From WTFY01 sp965214675 (GTDB taxonomy: Bacteria > Pseudomonadota > Gammaproteobacteria > UBA4575): DNA of 64,000 nt. The stretch is from the NCBI GenBank assembly GCA_965214675.1, contig OZ243969.1:682001-746000 (forward strand), in the 5' to 3' direction. Each line of letters begins with the position of its first letter. The stretch's first letter is position 1. Under the pieces are notes generated by a model. The model was not told the origin of the DNA. It searched no databases and saw nothing but the letters and a program-made list of their open reading frames with translations. A program made the position numbers and the translations under genes. Of the stretch, positions 1 to 6,883 are shown piece after piece.

Positions 1-330
1 ACTTACCTGAGAAAGCTCGAAGATTGTCAATAGTGAATCTATAGATATACCATAAATTATGGCAAGATCACTCAAGTCGACACCACCCAAAACTGGCGTA
101 TTGTCTCTTTACTTCATACGGTTATGGGTATATGCGGCTCAGTTAACCGGACAGTAGTGTGGAGGAGGAGTATTTCAGCCGGGCCGGCAGCTTGGAACTT
201 TTCAGCGAAAATCGTGAGAACAGTATATGAAATCGGACAACGCTTAAATGAGATTAAATAAGTATCTCTTTGTTTATATTGGAAATATTGAACTTTCCCT
301 CTCTGTGAGCAGGCTAACTTTTAATTGGAC
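1..330. other. Gene-free left end of the island-like region
   Basis: I see no coding region here. The stretch is AT-rich and holds the left copy of the 23-bp direct repeat at 38-60. That copy overlaps a 13-nt palindrome (CCATAA-A-TTATGG) at 50-62. Confidence 0.5.
38..60. repeat. 23-bp direct repeat, left copy (att-like)
   Basis: The 23 bases from 38 to 60 (starting TCTATAGATA, ending AAATTAT) recur exactly at 3324-3346. Flanking bases differ on both sides, so the identity is limited to 23 bp. The other copy lies just past the 3' end of a tRNA-Leu gene, which is the usual geometry of attachment sites left by a tRNA-targeting integrative element. The att interpretation is inference; the exact repeat is seen directly. 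Confidence 0.6.
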
Positions 331-630
331 TTAAACAAACTCGGGGCCAAGGAACCTCTGAAGCCTTAACACTCTCCAACCCCCTGTTGGACCCCTGTTG
401 CCCATAGCTCTTTTGTACACGGCTCCACCGCGACCTGTGATCTTCGCCAGCCCAAGATCCATCAATCGGATCAAGGCCCTCTTAGTCTGCCGAATACTGA
501 TGAATTCAGGTAGTTGTGCTTGAATGTCACGCAAGGCCAATGGACGATCCGTACTGCTTAGTAACTGAAAAATAGCTTGCTGTGGCGTACTTAGGGAAAG
601 ACCCTCCGGCAAATCAACGGGCATGGGCAA
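331..630 (-). CDS. Small winged-helix-like hypothetical protein
   Basis: This 99-residue reading frame has a central pattern typical of a winged helix: a conserved-looking helix around LSTPQQAIFQLL, a second helix over RDIQAQL, a recognition-like helix over TKRALIRLMDLGL, and a basic glycine turn TGRGGAVYKR. I do not recognise a specific family. A DNA-binding regulator is the simplest reading. It lies inside the repeat-bounded island, separate from any operon, and could be a surviving piece of a longer regulator. Its coding status rests on composition and domain-like pattern only. Confidence 0.45.
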   Translation of the reverse strand: MPMPVDLPEGLSLSTPQQAIFQLLSSTDRPLALRDIQAQLPEFISIRQTKRALIRLMDLGLAKITGRGGAVYKRAMGNRGPTGGWRVLRLQRFLGPEFV

Positions 631-703
631 CTGAATAGATCATTTTCTTTAGGCATTCTTAAGATCTGGTCAAACTTCTGTGGACATAGGTTAATGAGCC
701 AGA

Positions 704-1514
704 ATGAGCCAATCCCCTCGCTCACAAACCTCTCCAACGTGCACCTCGCCCACGTCCACTCGGTATCGCAAGCCCCTTGGTCTTCAGGATGGCCAAATCC
801 TCCCGGACCCGCTTCTCCTCGAGCTGAGGGTCCAGCCTGGCAAGGCAGTACCCTGGTCTATACTTCACCTACAAGACCGTACACGGATCCAAAGGGCTGG
901 AAGCGGACTATGTCGTGGTGCTGGGTGTGTGTTCCGGCAAACACGGCTTTCCTTCCGAGATGACAGACGATCCACTGCTTGACCTGGTCCTTGCTGCACC
1001 GGAGTCCCATCCAAATGCCGAAGAGCGACGCTTGCTGTACGTGGCCATCACCCGTGCCAGGCGCCAGGCCTTCCTGCTTGCCGAAGGCGGGCCGCCTTCT
1101 TCTTTTGCAACCGAGCTGACGGGGGAGAATTATGACACCACGGTTTTTGGTCGAGCTCCGGAATGCGATGTCTCCTGTCCGCTATGTACCGAGGGGCGGC
1201 TCCTGCGACGTGAGAACAAAAAGAATGGCAACATCTTCTATAGCTGCTCGAACTACCCCTATTGTGAACACTGGCAACCACCCTGCCCGGTCTGCCGGGA
1301 GGGACTGCTGGTCAGGAATCAAGAGGAGTTCATGTGCCGCGACTGCGGCCAGTCCATTGAAGCATGCCCCGAATGTGGCGGCTGGCTGCAGGCCAGGATG
1401 AGCAGGTATGGTCGCTTCCTGGGATGCTCAAGTTATCCAGCCTGCAACTACACCCGGAAGATTCAGTTCGAAGGAAAACAGAATAAAGGAAACGTCAAAG
1501 AAACGAGTTCCTGA
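704..1514 (+). pseudogene. Truncated, frameshifted UvrD/HelD-type helicase with topoisomerase-like zinc fingers
   Basis: The intact C-terminal part reads without a stop from about 828 to 1514. It carries superfamily-1 helicase motifs: HGSKGLEADYVVVLG (motif V region) followed by EERRLLYVAITRAR (motif VI). It then has two C4 zinc-finger units of the topoisomerase type, with CPLC...CSNYPYC and CPEC...CSSYPAC, plus a middle CPVC...CRDC. A stop lies in this frame at 825-827, immediately after an alternative frame reading PDPLLLELR that looks like the preceding helicase segment. One frameshift near 825 therefore separates them. The ATPase N-terminal half, with Walker A and B, is absent. This is a dead 3' remnant of a helicase IV-like gene, not a functional helicase. 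A short separately translated zinc-finger protein from the GTG at 915 cannot be excluded. Confidence 0.75.
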
Positions 1515-1861
1515 GTGCGGGCAAGCTACACCCTATGTTGTCGAGACATGGTTAGGGAGAATCTGACCTGTAAATCATGGGTCTTGCTTGTTCACACAAC
1601 TATTTGAGACCTCAAGTAACGAACGTGTCACTGCTCTGTATCCGAAGATAGATTCAGCTTGGTTCATGCAAAGATTATAAGTGTTAGCTTTATCCTCCAC
1701 TGTACTTTTGCATATTGCTCATACCTTCAGGATCAAAACACGATCAAGAAAACAGTCGACAAGAAAATAATATATTAACCATCACTTTACAGATAATATT
1801 TGATGTGAAGTTCTCTTTTTTTGTCCTCAGAATCAAAACACGATCAAGAAAATCCACCTCT
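1515..1861. other. Non-coding stretch with a spaced direct repeat
   Basis: No convincing gene is visible. The stretch is AT-rich in its second half. It contains the direct repeat pair at 1727-1752 and 1827-1852, described separately. Confidence 0.5.
1727..1852. repeat. 26-bp direct repeat pair spaced exactly 100 bp
   Basis: Bases 1727-1752 and 1827-1852 match at 25 of 26 positions; the only difference is G at 1731 against A at 1831. Each begins TCAG and continues into ATCAAAACACG. The period is exactly 100 bp, and the intervening sequence is AT-rich. It may be a small duplication or a pair of binding sites left from the mobile element. No function can be read from the sequence. Confidence 0.6.
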
Positions 1862-2084
1862 TCATGCCCAGGAAGGCATGTACCCTGCACGTGGGTGAGC
1901 GGGGTCTGCATACTTGATCAAGCCTGCATCAAGTGCTCTTCGGATCGCTGTGGAAGCCTGTGCTGCATTCTTTGAATCAATTCCGAAGCGAGCACACAGG
2001 GTCGAGTTTTTCATACGTCCTCCAACAACATACTTCAGGACTGCATGCTGGTAGCAGGGCGTGACGACCTTACACCAGGGATCC
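1862..2084 (-). pseudogene. C-terminal scrap of an AlbA_2/HATPase_c_4-type (RecG-like) regulator
   Basis: The minus-strand frame ending at 1862 reads YQHAVLKYV, then RMKNSTLCARFGI, then STAIRRALDAGLIKYADP and a final GYMPSWA. This is the winged-helix tail characteristic of proteins annotated as ATP-binding transcriptional regulators with an AlbA_2 domain and an HATPase_c_4 domain. Everything upstream is missing: the frame runs straight into the end of the DUF5615 gene, which uses another frame. Only about 70 residues of the original protein of several hundred remain. It is part of the island debris. Confidence 0.6.
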
Positions 2085-2459
2085 CTATTCATTGCTTTGC
2101 TCGACATTTCTCGCCAGCCTGACCCGTACATGCTTGTCAGTAACCACAAGAATTGCACGCTCACGAATTGGACCGCTCTCGTTTTCGATCAAGTCGAGAA
2201 TAGCTTCTGCCTCCTCGGTTGGGTTCAGTCTTGCCAATCGAATAACGCATGGATGTGGAAGGTGTCGAACGAAGACCAGCTTGCCAAAGTCCTTGTCCTT
2301 CGTTACGAGTACACGATCCTGTTCGAATGCCAGTGCAAGCAAGTCTTCGTCCGACATATCGGCGTATCCGTCCGAGGCCGACAAGACGTCATGGCCAGCA
2401 TTTGCTAACGTCTTGCAAAGTGTCTGCAATGCGGCGCAGACATCGAGAAGAAACTTCAC
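2085..2459 (-). CDS. DUF5615 PIN-like protein, putative toxin
   Basis: The 124-residue protein starts MKFLLDVC and continues with AGHDVLSASDGYADMSDEDLLALA and RVLVTKDKDFG, the acidic-residue pattern of the DUF5615 family. That family is PIN-like (Mut7-C-like) and is regularly encoded with a DUF433 partner as a probable type II toxin. The likely catalytic acids are D6, the D/E cluster around SDED, and D in TKDKDFG. The gene begins with GTG at 2459 and overlaps the stop of the upstream DUF433 gene by 4 bp, implying translational coupling. RNase activity is inferred from the fold, not shown. Confidence 0.75.
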   Translation of the reverse strand: MKFLLDVCAALQTLCKTLANAGHDVLSASDGYADMSDEDLLALAFEQDRVLVTKDKDFGKLVFVRHLPHPCVIRLARLNPTEEAEAILDLIENESGPIRERAILVVTDKHVRVRLARNVEQSNE

Positions 2460-2713
2460 GAAGCTGATAGGACCGGAATGCGCTCATGTATTTCTTCGCC
2501 AGCCAGGGAGCGGTGGGCGTAGAGGAGACACGCCTGGATGTCCTCTGGCTCAAGGATAGGATATTCGCTGAGTATAGTCTCAGTACTTACACCGGCAGCC
2601 AACATTTCCAATACATGCTCGACTGCAAAACGCATGCCGCGGATAATTGGCTTGCCACCAAAGATGTCGGCACGGACAGTGATACGATCAAGTAGCTCAG
2701 TCTCTTGACTCAT
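2456..2713 (-). CDS. DUF433 protein, putative antitoxin partner
   Basis: From the ATG at 2713 this encodes 85 residues beginning MSQETELLDRI, with the DUF433 signature GGKPIIRGMR followed by VEHVLEMLAAG and ILSEYPILEPEDIQACL. DUF433 proteins carry a helix-turn-helix-like fold and act as putative antitoxins beside DUF5615 toxins. The frame remains open upstream to 3031, but the DUF433 domain starts right at this ATG and the upstream residues look non-coding. It precedes and overlaps the DUF5615 gene by 4 bp, the usual antitoxin-first order. Confidence 0.75.
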   Translation of the reverse strand: MSQETELLDRITVRADIFGGKPIIRGMRFAVEHVLEMLAAGVSTETILSEYPILEPEDIQACLLYAHRSLAGEEIHERIPVLSAS

Positions 2714-3323
2714 CAGTCTTCTCCTTCGGCTTAGTTCTTTGCATCTCAATGATCTGATGTAAGGATACTGACTGGCATGCTGGGCATGTCGGGTCGGTGG
2801 TACCGTCTCAGTACAATATTGGTGCCTATCCTTACCGATTCCAATACAGTCATCTTGGCATGGTTCGGAGCATAGCGTCCAGCAATCGCTAACATCTAAA
2901 AACTTTGAAATTTGCACCTTCTGCCCGCAGTTCCTATAACGACCAGAGGGCCGTTCCAAAAGGCGGCTTAACCCCTCTTTGGGCTGGTCGTTGCGATCTT
3001 CAAGGCCAGTGCTGAATTTCCAGATCGGCACTGGCTTCTATCTTCTTCCACATCTCGAATACTTGAACATCGTGCCACTTCCTCAAGTACTTTGGCTTCA
3101 GATACCAGGATGCCCCCAATGTTGAAGAACGGGTTTTCCTCGCTATGCTTGTTTTGGGAATTATAAAATTTCAGAGACTTCTTATTGCTGTTCTACTCGG
3201 GTTTGACCGCGATACGATCCATTGTGTCATTCCTAAATAATCATCAACCATATACCGGGCATTTACATCGCAAACACTATGAGAAAAGTTATACATATAA
3301 ACATCACGGGCTGTTTCCAAGCC
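2714..3323. other. Non-coding upstream region of the toxin-antitoxin pair with possible gene debris
   Basis: No intact gene is visible. A minus-strand frame ending at a stop at 3000-3002 reads protein-like for about 40 residues (ASWYLKPKYLRKWHDVQVF, then EMWKKIEASADLEIQHWP). It has no convincing start and I do not recognise it; it may be another 3' scrap. An 8-bp inverted repeat (3005-3012 with 3028-3035) overlaps it. Confidence 0.35.
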
Positions 3324-3346
3324 TCTATAGATATACCATAAATTAT
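3324..3346. repeat. 23-bp direct repeat, right copy, beside tRNA-Leu (att-like)
   Basis: This is an exact copy of bases 38-60. It sits 9 bp beyond the CCA end of the minus-strand tRNA-Leu, on the downstream side. It therefore marks the tRNA-proximal edge of the putative island. Confidence 0.6.
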
Positions 3347-3355
3347 TGATTCATA

Positions 3356-3443
3356 TGGTGCCCGGGGCCGGACTCGAACCGGCATGGAGTATACCTCCGA
3401 GGGATTTTAAGTCCCTTGCGTCTACCAATTCCGCCACCCGGGC
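3356..3443 (-). tRNA. leuZ: tRNA-Leu (anticodon TAA)
   Basis: An 88-nt tRNA gene with encoded CCA. The acceptor arms GCCCGGG and CCCGGGC pair perfectly. The anticodon loop reads CTTAAAA, giving TAA, and the long variable arm is that of a class II tRNA. It corresponds to E. coli leuZ, the last member of glyW-cysT-leuZ, but here it stands alone with island-like DNA immediately downstream. Confidence 0.95.
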
Positions 3444-3583
3444 TAGCAAGTTGGAGAGGATCCAGAATCGAATAGCAAGGATAACCGATTATCTTAAAAT
3501 AGATTATCTATTTACACCTGAAGAAGGTGAGAACCACGCTAAAGCATGGAGTAGAAGCCGTTTGTGAGGTCAAGCGAGTCGGA

Positions 3584-3612
3584 CGGTGCAGACGTCAAGG
3601 CAATCTGCACCG
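3584..3612. terminator. Stem-loop downstream of the TonB receptor gene
   Basis: A perfect 9-bp inverted repeat (CGGTGCAGA at 3584-3592, TCTGCACCG at 3604-3612) with an 11-nt loop lies about 120 bp past the stop of the receptor gene. There is no T-tract on either side, so it is at best a weak or Rho-assisted terminator or an mRNA-stabilising hairpin. The rest of 3444-3730 shows no gene. Confidence 0.35.
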
Positions 3613-3730
3613 CGGAAAACTGTGACTTCTTCGTGCAAAATCCTTCTCCCCTGCCGGGGCGTAGTAATGTGAAATTTCACACACTGCCCGGACCGGATAG
3701 CATGGAGAAGATCAATATTTGGGGACTGGT

Positions 3731-6199
3731 CTAAAACGTGTACTGCGACCGAACATACCAGGAACCACCCTCATAATTCGATGCTGCCCTGCGTGGATAC
3801 GGTAATCCGTTGCCGTATCTATTATCGTCGTACCGGTCAGGATCGATCCGGTCAACATACTCGTCGAAGATATTCGAGCCACCGGCCAGGATTTTCAAAG
3901 ACTCACTGATGTGATAACCAAGCTCGACATCGACAAATACGACCGGATCAATCGGGGATGCCGTGCCTTGCGTGATATCTCCCTTGTCCACATCGTAATG
4001 CTTTCCGAAGTAGTTGGCCCTGACCAGCAAATCCCAATTCCCAAATGCCGTGTCGATGTCAGCCACAAATCGATGCCGCGGATAGCTGCGCTCAATTTTT
4101 GCTACCTGGGAATCACTTACAAGCGTCTTGCCGTTGATCTTATCCTGTCCTTCAACTTTGAACTCATTGTAATTATAGGCAAACGTTACATTTGACTGCA
4201 CGGTGTCACTCCAGTGAAGGTCTTTCGTCAGGACCAGATCAAGTCCAGACGAGCGCACGTCCAGTACGTTCGTGAAAAATGACGCAGCCGAGTATCTTGT
4301 AGCTGCAGCGATATTCTGGGTCACGTTTCCGCTCGTATCGGTATAAACTCCGGTCGGCGTGATCTTGTAAATCCGGTCGTCCACTTCAATACGGTAGAAG
4401 TCGGCCGTCACGTTGCCGAACATGCCCAAGTCCATGCTCGTTCCAATCGTGAAATTTATCGATTCTTCCTCCTTGAGTGGACTACCGCCCCGCACCGCCG
4501 CCGCTTCACTGTCCGGACGGATGGAGCCAAGAACACACTCCCCCCTGTACGCAGCGTTGGCTTGTGGACAGCCAAACGTGGTCGTCTCTCTCTGGAAGTT
4601 CGACTGGCCCGGTGTCGGAGCATGGAAGCCGGTGGACAAGGACCCACGTAATAGCATCGTATCCGTGACATCCAAACGGCCAGCGACTTTTCCGACCAGG
4701 ACGTCACCAAAATCCGAATAGTCCTCGTACCGAAGCGCGTACTGCAGCAACAACCGGTCGCCGGCATCCTGCTCCAACTCCGTGTACAGCGCGGTGTTGC
4801 GCCTCGACCAGCTGCCCGAGTTTTCCGGCCGGAATCCTTCCATTCCAGATGGTTTAGTACCAAAATCTCCCTTATACTCGCCTAGATACGAATCGGGTTC
4901 CCCCTGGCGCAGCCGCCAGGTCTCTTCCCGCCATTCCGCACCAAATGCGAGGTGGATTTGGTCGGTCAGCTGTTTCGTGAAATCCGCGTTGAGATTGTGT
5001 TCTTCCTGCTCATATGCGCCGATATAAAATGACCGTTTACCGATGTCATTCGGCTCCGGGTCAATCGCGTAACTCACCGCATTATGCAGGTAATGCTTCA
5101 GTTCATTAAAACCTACAGCGGCGCTCACATCGTATGAATAATCGCCAGGCAGGTGGCCGCGTATCCCTCCAACGGCGCTGTAGTCCTCCTGTTCTCCATC
5201 CAGGTAAGGCGTGTACCCGGTATCCAGTACGGATCCCGTGTACCCCCGCTCCGCCAGCCAGTCGGTGCTGCGGTGGTCTGTATTGCGGTAAAAGAAGCGG
5301 AACCTTCCTTCCGTGTCCGCATAGTTACCGAACAGGTACGCTTCGCTATTCTCCGATATCTCGTAACCGCTGTTAATGAACAGCAACACGTTTTCAGTTT
5401 CAGGACGACCCCAGCTCTGTGCGAGACCATCATTGAAAGGTGAATCCGCCCCTACACCCATCACTCCCATGTCGATCAACGCCTGCGCGTCCGGTCGCTG
5501 GAATCCGCGTGACAGGCCATCGTTGTCCGCGTAATCGATGCTGAGATTGGCGAAACCCTTGGAACCCAGCGGAAGACCCACGTTGCCTTCCAGTCTGGTG
5601 TTGTTTTCACCTTCGTAAAATTGCCCATACTGGAGCCGGAACTCTCCACCTTCGGAGGCATCTTTCAGCCGGAAGTTGATGACACCCGCAATAGCATCTG
5701 CCCCATATTGTGCGGCAGCACCGTCACGAAGAACTTCGATGCTCTCGGCGGCAATGGGCGGGATCATCCCGATATTGGGTCCCTGGGCCCCCTCTCCTGC
5801 AGCTGGAGCAAACTCCGCGATGACAGAGGAGCGGTGCCGGCGTTTCCCATTGACAAGCAACAGGATCTGGTCTTGCGCCATACCGCGCAACGACACAGGC
5901 CTGGAAAAACTGTCCGAATCGCCGGTTGCGGTAGTTGCGTTAAACGATGGAACCGTTTTCAGCAGATTATCGGTGGCATCCGCAGTGCTGCCAAGTCTGC
6001 TGAACTCCTCACCGGAGATCACATCTACCGGGACGGGAGAATCCGCTACGGAGCGCGGCTGTTGACTCCGGGACCCGATAATGACGATTTCTTCGAGCTG
6101 CACTGCGCCATCCTCCTGAGCAGATGCAGTGGGAATGAAAAACGTGGCTGCGAGAATGCCTGCCAAGACGGTGCAGTAAACGGAGTATCCAATACGCAT
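3731..6199 (-). CDS. TonB-dependent outer-membrane receptor
   Basis: The 822-residue precursor has a Sec signal peptide (MRIGYSVYC through ...TASA, probable cleavage after A27). A TonB-box-like stretch follows, around EEIVIIGSR. The plug domain covers roughly residues 50-170, with VPVDVISGEEF, VSLRGM and RDGAAAQYGADAIAGVINF, and then a long beta-barrel ends in aromatic YTF, as expected for BamA-dependent insertion. The many aromatic and glycine-rich strands fit a 22-strand barrel. The substrate (siderophore, vitamin B12, carbohydrate or other) cannot be deduced because no transport, periplasmic-binding or sensor gene is adjacent. A Shine-Dalgarno-like AAGGAC precedes the ATG. It lies between tRNA-Cys and tRNA-Leu, which are neighbours in relatives, so it was probably acquired or moved there. 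Confidence 0.93.
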   Translation of the reverse strand: MRIGYSVYCTVLAGILAATFFIPTASAQEDGAVQLEEIVIIGSRSQQPRSVADSPVPVDVISGEEFSRLGSTADATDNLLKTVPSFNATTATGDSDSFSRPVSLRGMAQDQILLLVNGKRRHRSSVIAEFAPAAGEGAQGPNIGMIPPIAAESIEVLRDGAAAQYGADAIAGVINFRLKDASEGGEFRLQYGQFYEGENNTRLEGNVGLPLGSKGFANLSIDYADNDGLSRGFQRPDAQALIDMGVMGVGADSPFNDGLAQSWGRPETENVLLFINSGYEISENSEAYLFGNYADTEGRFRFFYRNTDHRSTDWLAERGYTGSVLDTGYTPYLDGEQEDYSAVGGIRGHLPGDYSYDVSAAVGFNELKHYLHNAVSYAIDPEPNDIGKRSFYIGAYEQEEHNLNADFTKQLTDQIHLAFGAEWREETWRLRQGEPDSYLGEYKGDFGTKPSGMEGFRPENSGSWSRRNTALYTELEQDAGDRLLLQYALRYEDYSDFGDVLVGKVAGRLDVTDTMLLRGSLSTGFHAPTPGQSNFQRETTTFGCPQANAAYRGECVLGSIRPDSEAAAVRGGSPLKEEESINFTIGTSMDLGMFGNVTADFYRIEVDDRIYKITPTGVYTDTSGNVTQNIAAATRYSAASFFTNVLDVRSSGLDLVLTKDLHWSDTVQSNVTFAYNYNEFKVEGQDKINGKTLVSDSQVAKIERSYPRHRFVADIDTAFGNWDLLVRANYFGKHYDVDKGDITQGTASPIDPVVFVDVELGYHISESLKILAGGSNIFDEYVDRIDPDRYDDNRYGNGLPYPRRAASNYEGGSWYVRSQYTF

Positions 6200-6270
6200 G
6201 ACATCTTGTCCTTGAAGTTTGTATGATTGATGGGAAGGGGTTATTAAAGATACTTAAGCTGATATAAATC

Positions 6271-6399
6271 TTAACTTATCGTGCTTAATTGTGCCAACTG
6301 GTTGTATGGATTCGAAACCTGTGCTCTTGGGAATTCGGCGGCCTCCAGGATGACAGCGAATTCACTTGGTGTTCGGTCGTTGAGCACTGGGTGGGGCAT
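6271..6399 (-). pseudogene. Possible C-terminal scrap of an IS3-type transposase
   Basis: A 42-codon minus-strand frame contains PHPVLNDRTPSEFAVIL. This resembles the end of IS3-family OrfB integrase cores, where an RPH...L...TP.EF pattern closes the catalytic domain. There is a stop codon a few codons upstream in this frame, and no DDE motif, OrfA or terminal inverted repeats are visible. It sits between the TonB receptor and an integrase scrap, where mobile-element debris is expected. The match is by eye and short. Confidence 0.35.
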
Positions 6400-6452
6400 C
6401 CAATTTTATAGAAGAACCCATCGCCGCCCAGGTGTGTACACCCTTGCGCGAT

Positions 6453-6524
6453 TCATCTGCTCCCGAATAGTTCAATATCGAGGTAGGATTTGGCTGACTT
6501 GATACGGGTGCTGGTCAGTGCCAT
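6453..6524 (-). pseudogene. N-terminal scrap of a P4-type tyrosine integrase
   Basis: From the ATG at 6524 the minus strand reads MALTSTRIKSAK, then SYLDIELFGSR and a stop. The first twelve residues are very like the invariant start of P4-family integrases (MALTDTKIRAAKP type, the arm-DNA-binding domain). The rest of the domain and the catalytic core are absent. Such integrases are normally encoded next to the tRNA gene they target, and here tRNA-Cys lies about 180 bp upstream on the same strand. It is a deletion remnant. Confidence 0.5.
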
Positions 6525-6526
6525 TT

Positions 6527-6576
6527 TGACGGTACCTACCTTGAATTGAACCGAGATACCGTCAAAAGTACCGTCA
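6527..6576. repeat. TGACGGTA repeats, candidate integrase arm sites
   Basis: On the minus strand, TGACGGTA occurs twice as direct repeats 12 bp apart (plus-strand copies ending at 6563 and 6576). A third, inverted copy at 6527-6535 lies next to the integrase ATG. Spaced copies of a short motif just upstream of a P4-type integrase start are what arm-type binding sites would look like. The motif repetition is seen; the role is inference. Confidence 0.4.
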
Positions 6577-6620
6577 TTTTTTCAGGGTTTCAATAAATCT
6601 TGTCAGGCAGTATAAGACGA

Positions 6621-6656
6621 AAAAAAATCATTAAGTTGTTATATTTTAATGATTTT
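6621..6656 (-). terminator. AT-rich intrinsic terminator downstream of tRNA-Cys
   Basis: An 11-bp perfect inverted repeat (6624-6634 with 6646-6656) has an 11-nt loop. On the minus strand the second arm runs into seven T residues. It lies about 45 nt beyond the tRNA-Cys 3' end on the same strand. The stem is AT-rich, so termination may be inefficient. If active, it makes tRNA-Cys the end of its own transcript. Confidence 0.45.
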
Positions 6657-6700
6657 ATGTACCTTACTGGGTTTCCTCGGACATCCTCGGATAGTTCAAA

Positions 6701-6774
6701 TGGAGGCTAGGACCGGAATCGAACCGGTATTGACGGCTTTGCAGGCCGCTGCATCACCACTCTGCCACCTAGCC
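6701..6774 (-). tRNA. cysT: tRNA-Cys (anticodon GCA)
   Basis: A 74-nt gene with encoded CCA. The acceptor arms GGCTAGG and CCTAGCC pair, and the anticodon loop CTGCAAA gives GCA. It corresponds to E. coli cysT, normally a close neighbour of glyW and leuZ. Here it is isolated, with an integrase scrap downstream. Confidence 0.95.
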
Positions 6775-6883
6775 TTCTACACTTGCAAGATGCTGGAACC
6801 TCTTATATCAGGCCAACATCCCGCTATCGAAATCAATACAAACCGCTGCAGTCAGGATCTGCCGGACTGTGGGTCCGCATACA

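Noticed and set aside
1727..1852. CRISPR array
   Set aside because: There are only two repeat copies, with 74 bp between them and no cas genes in the window.
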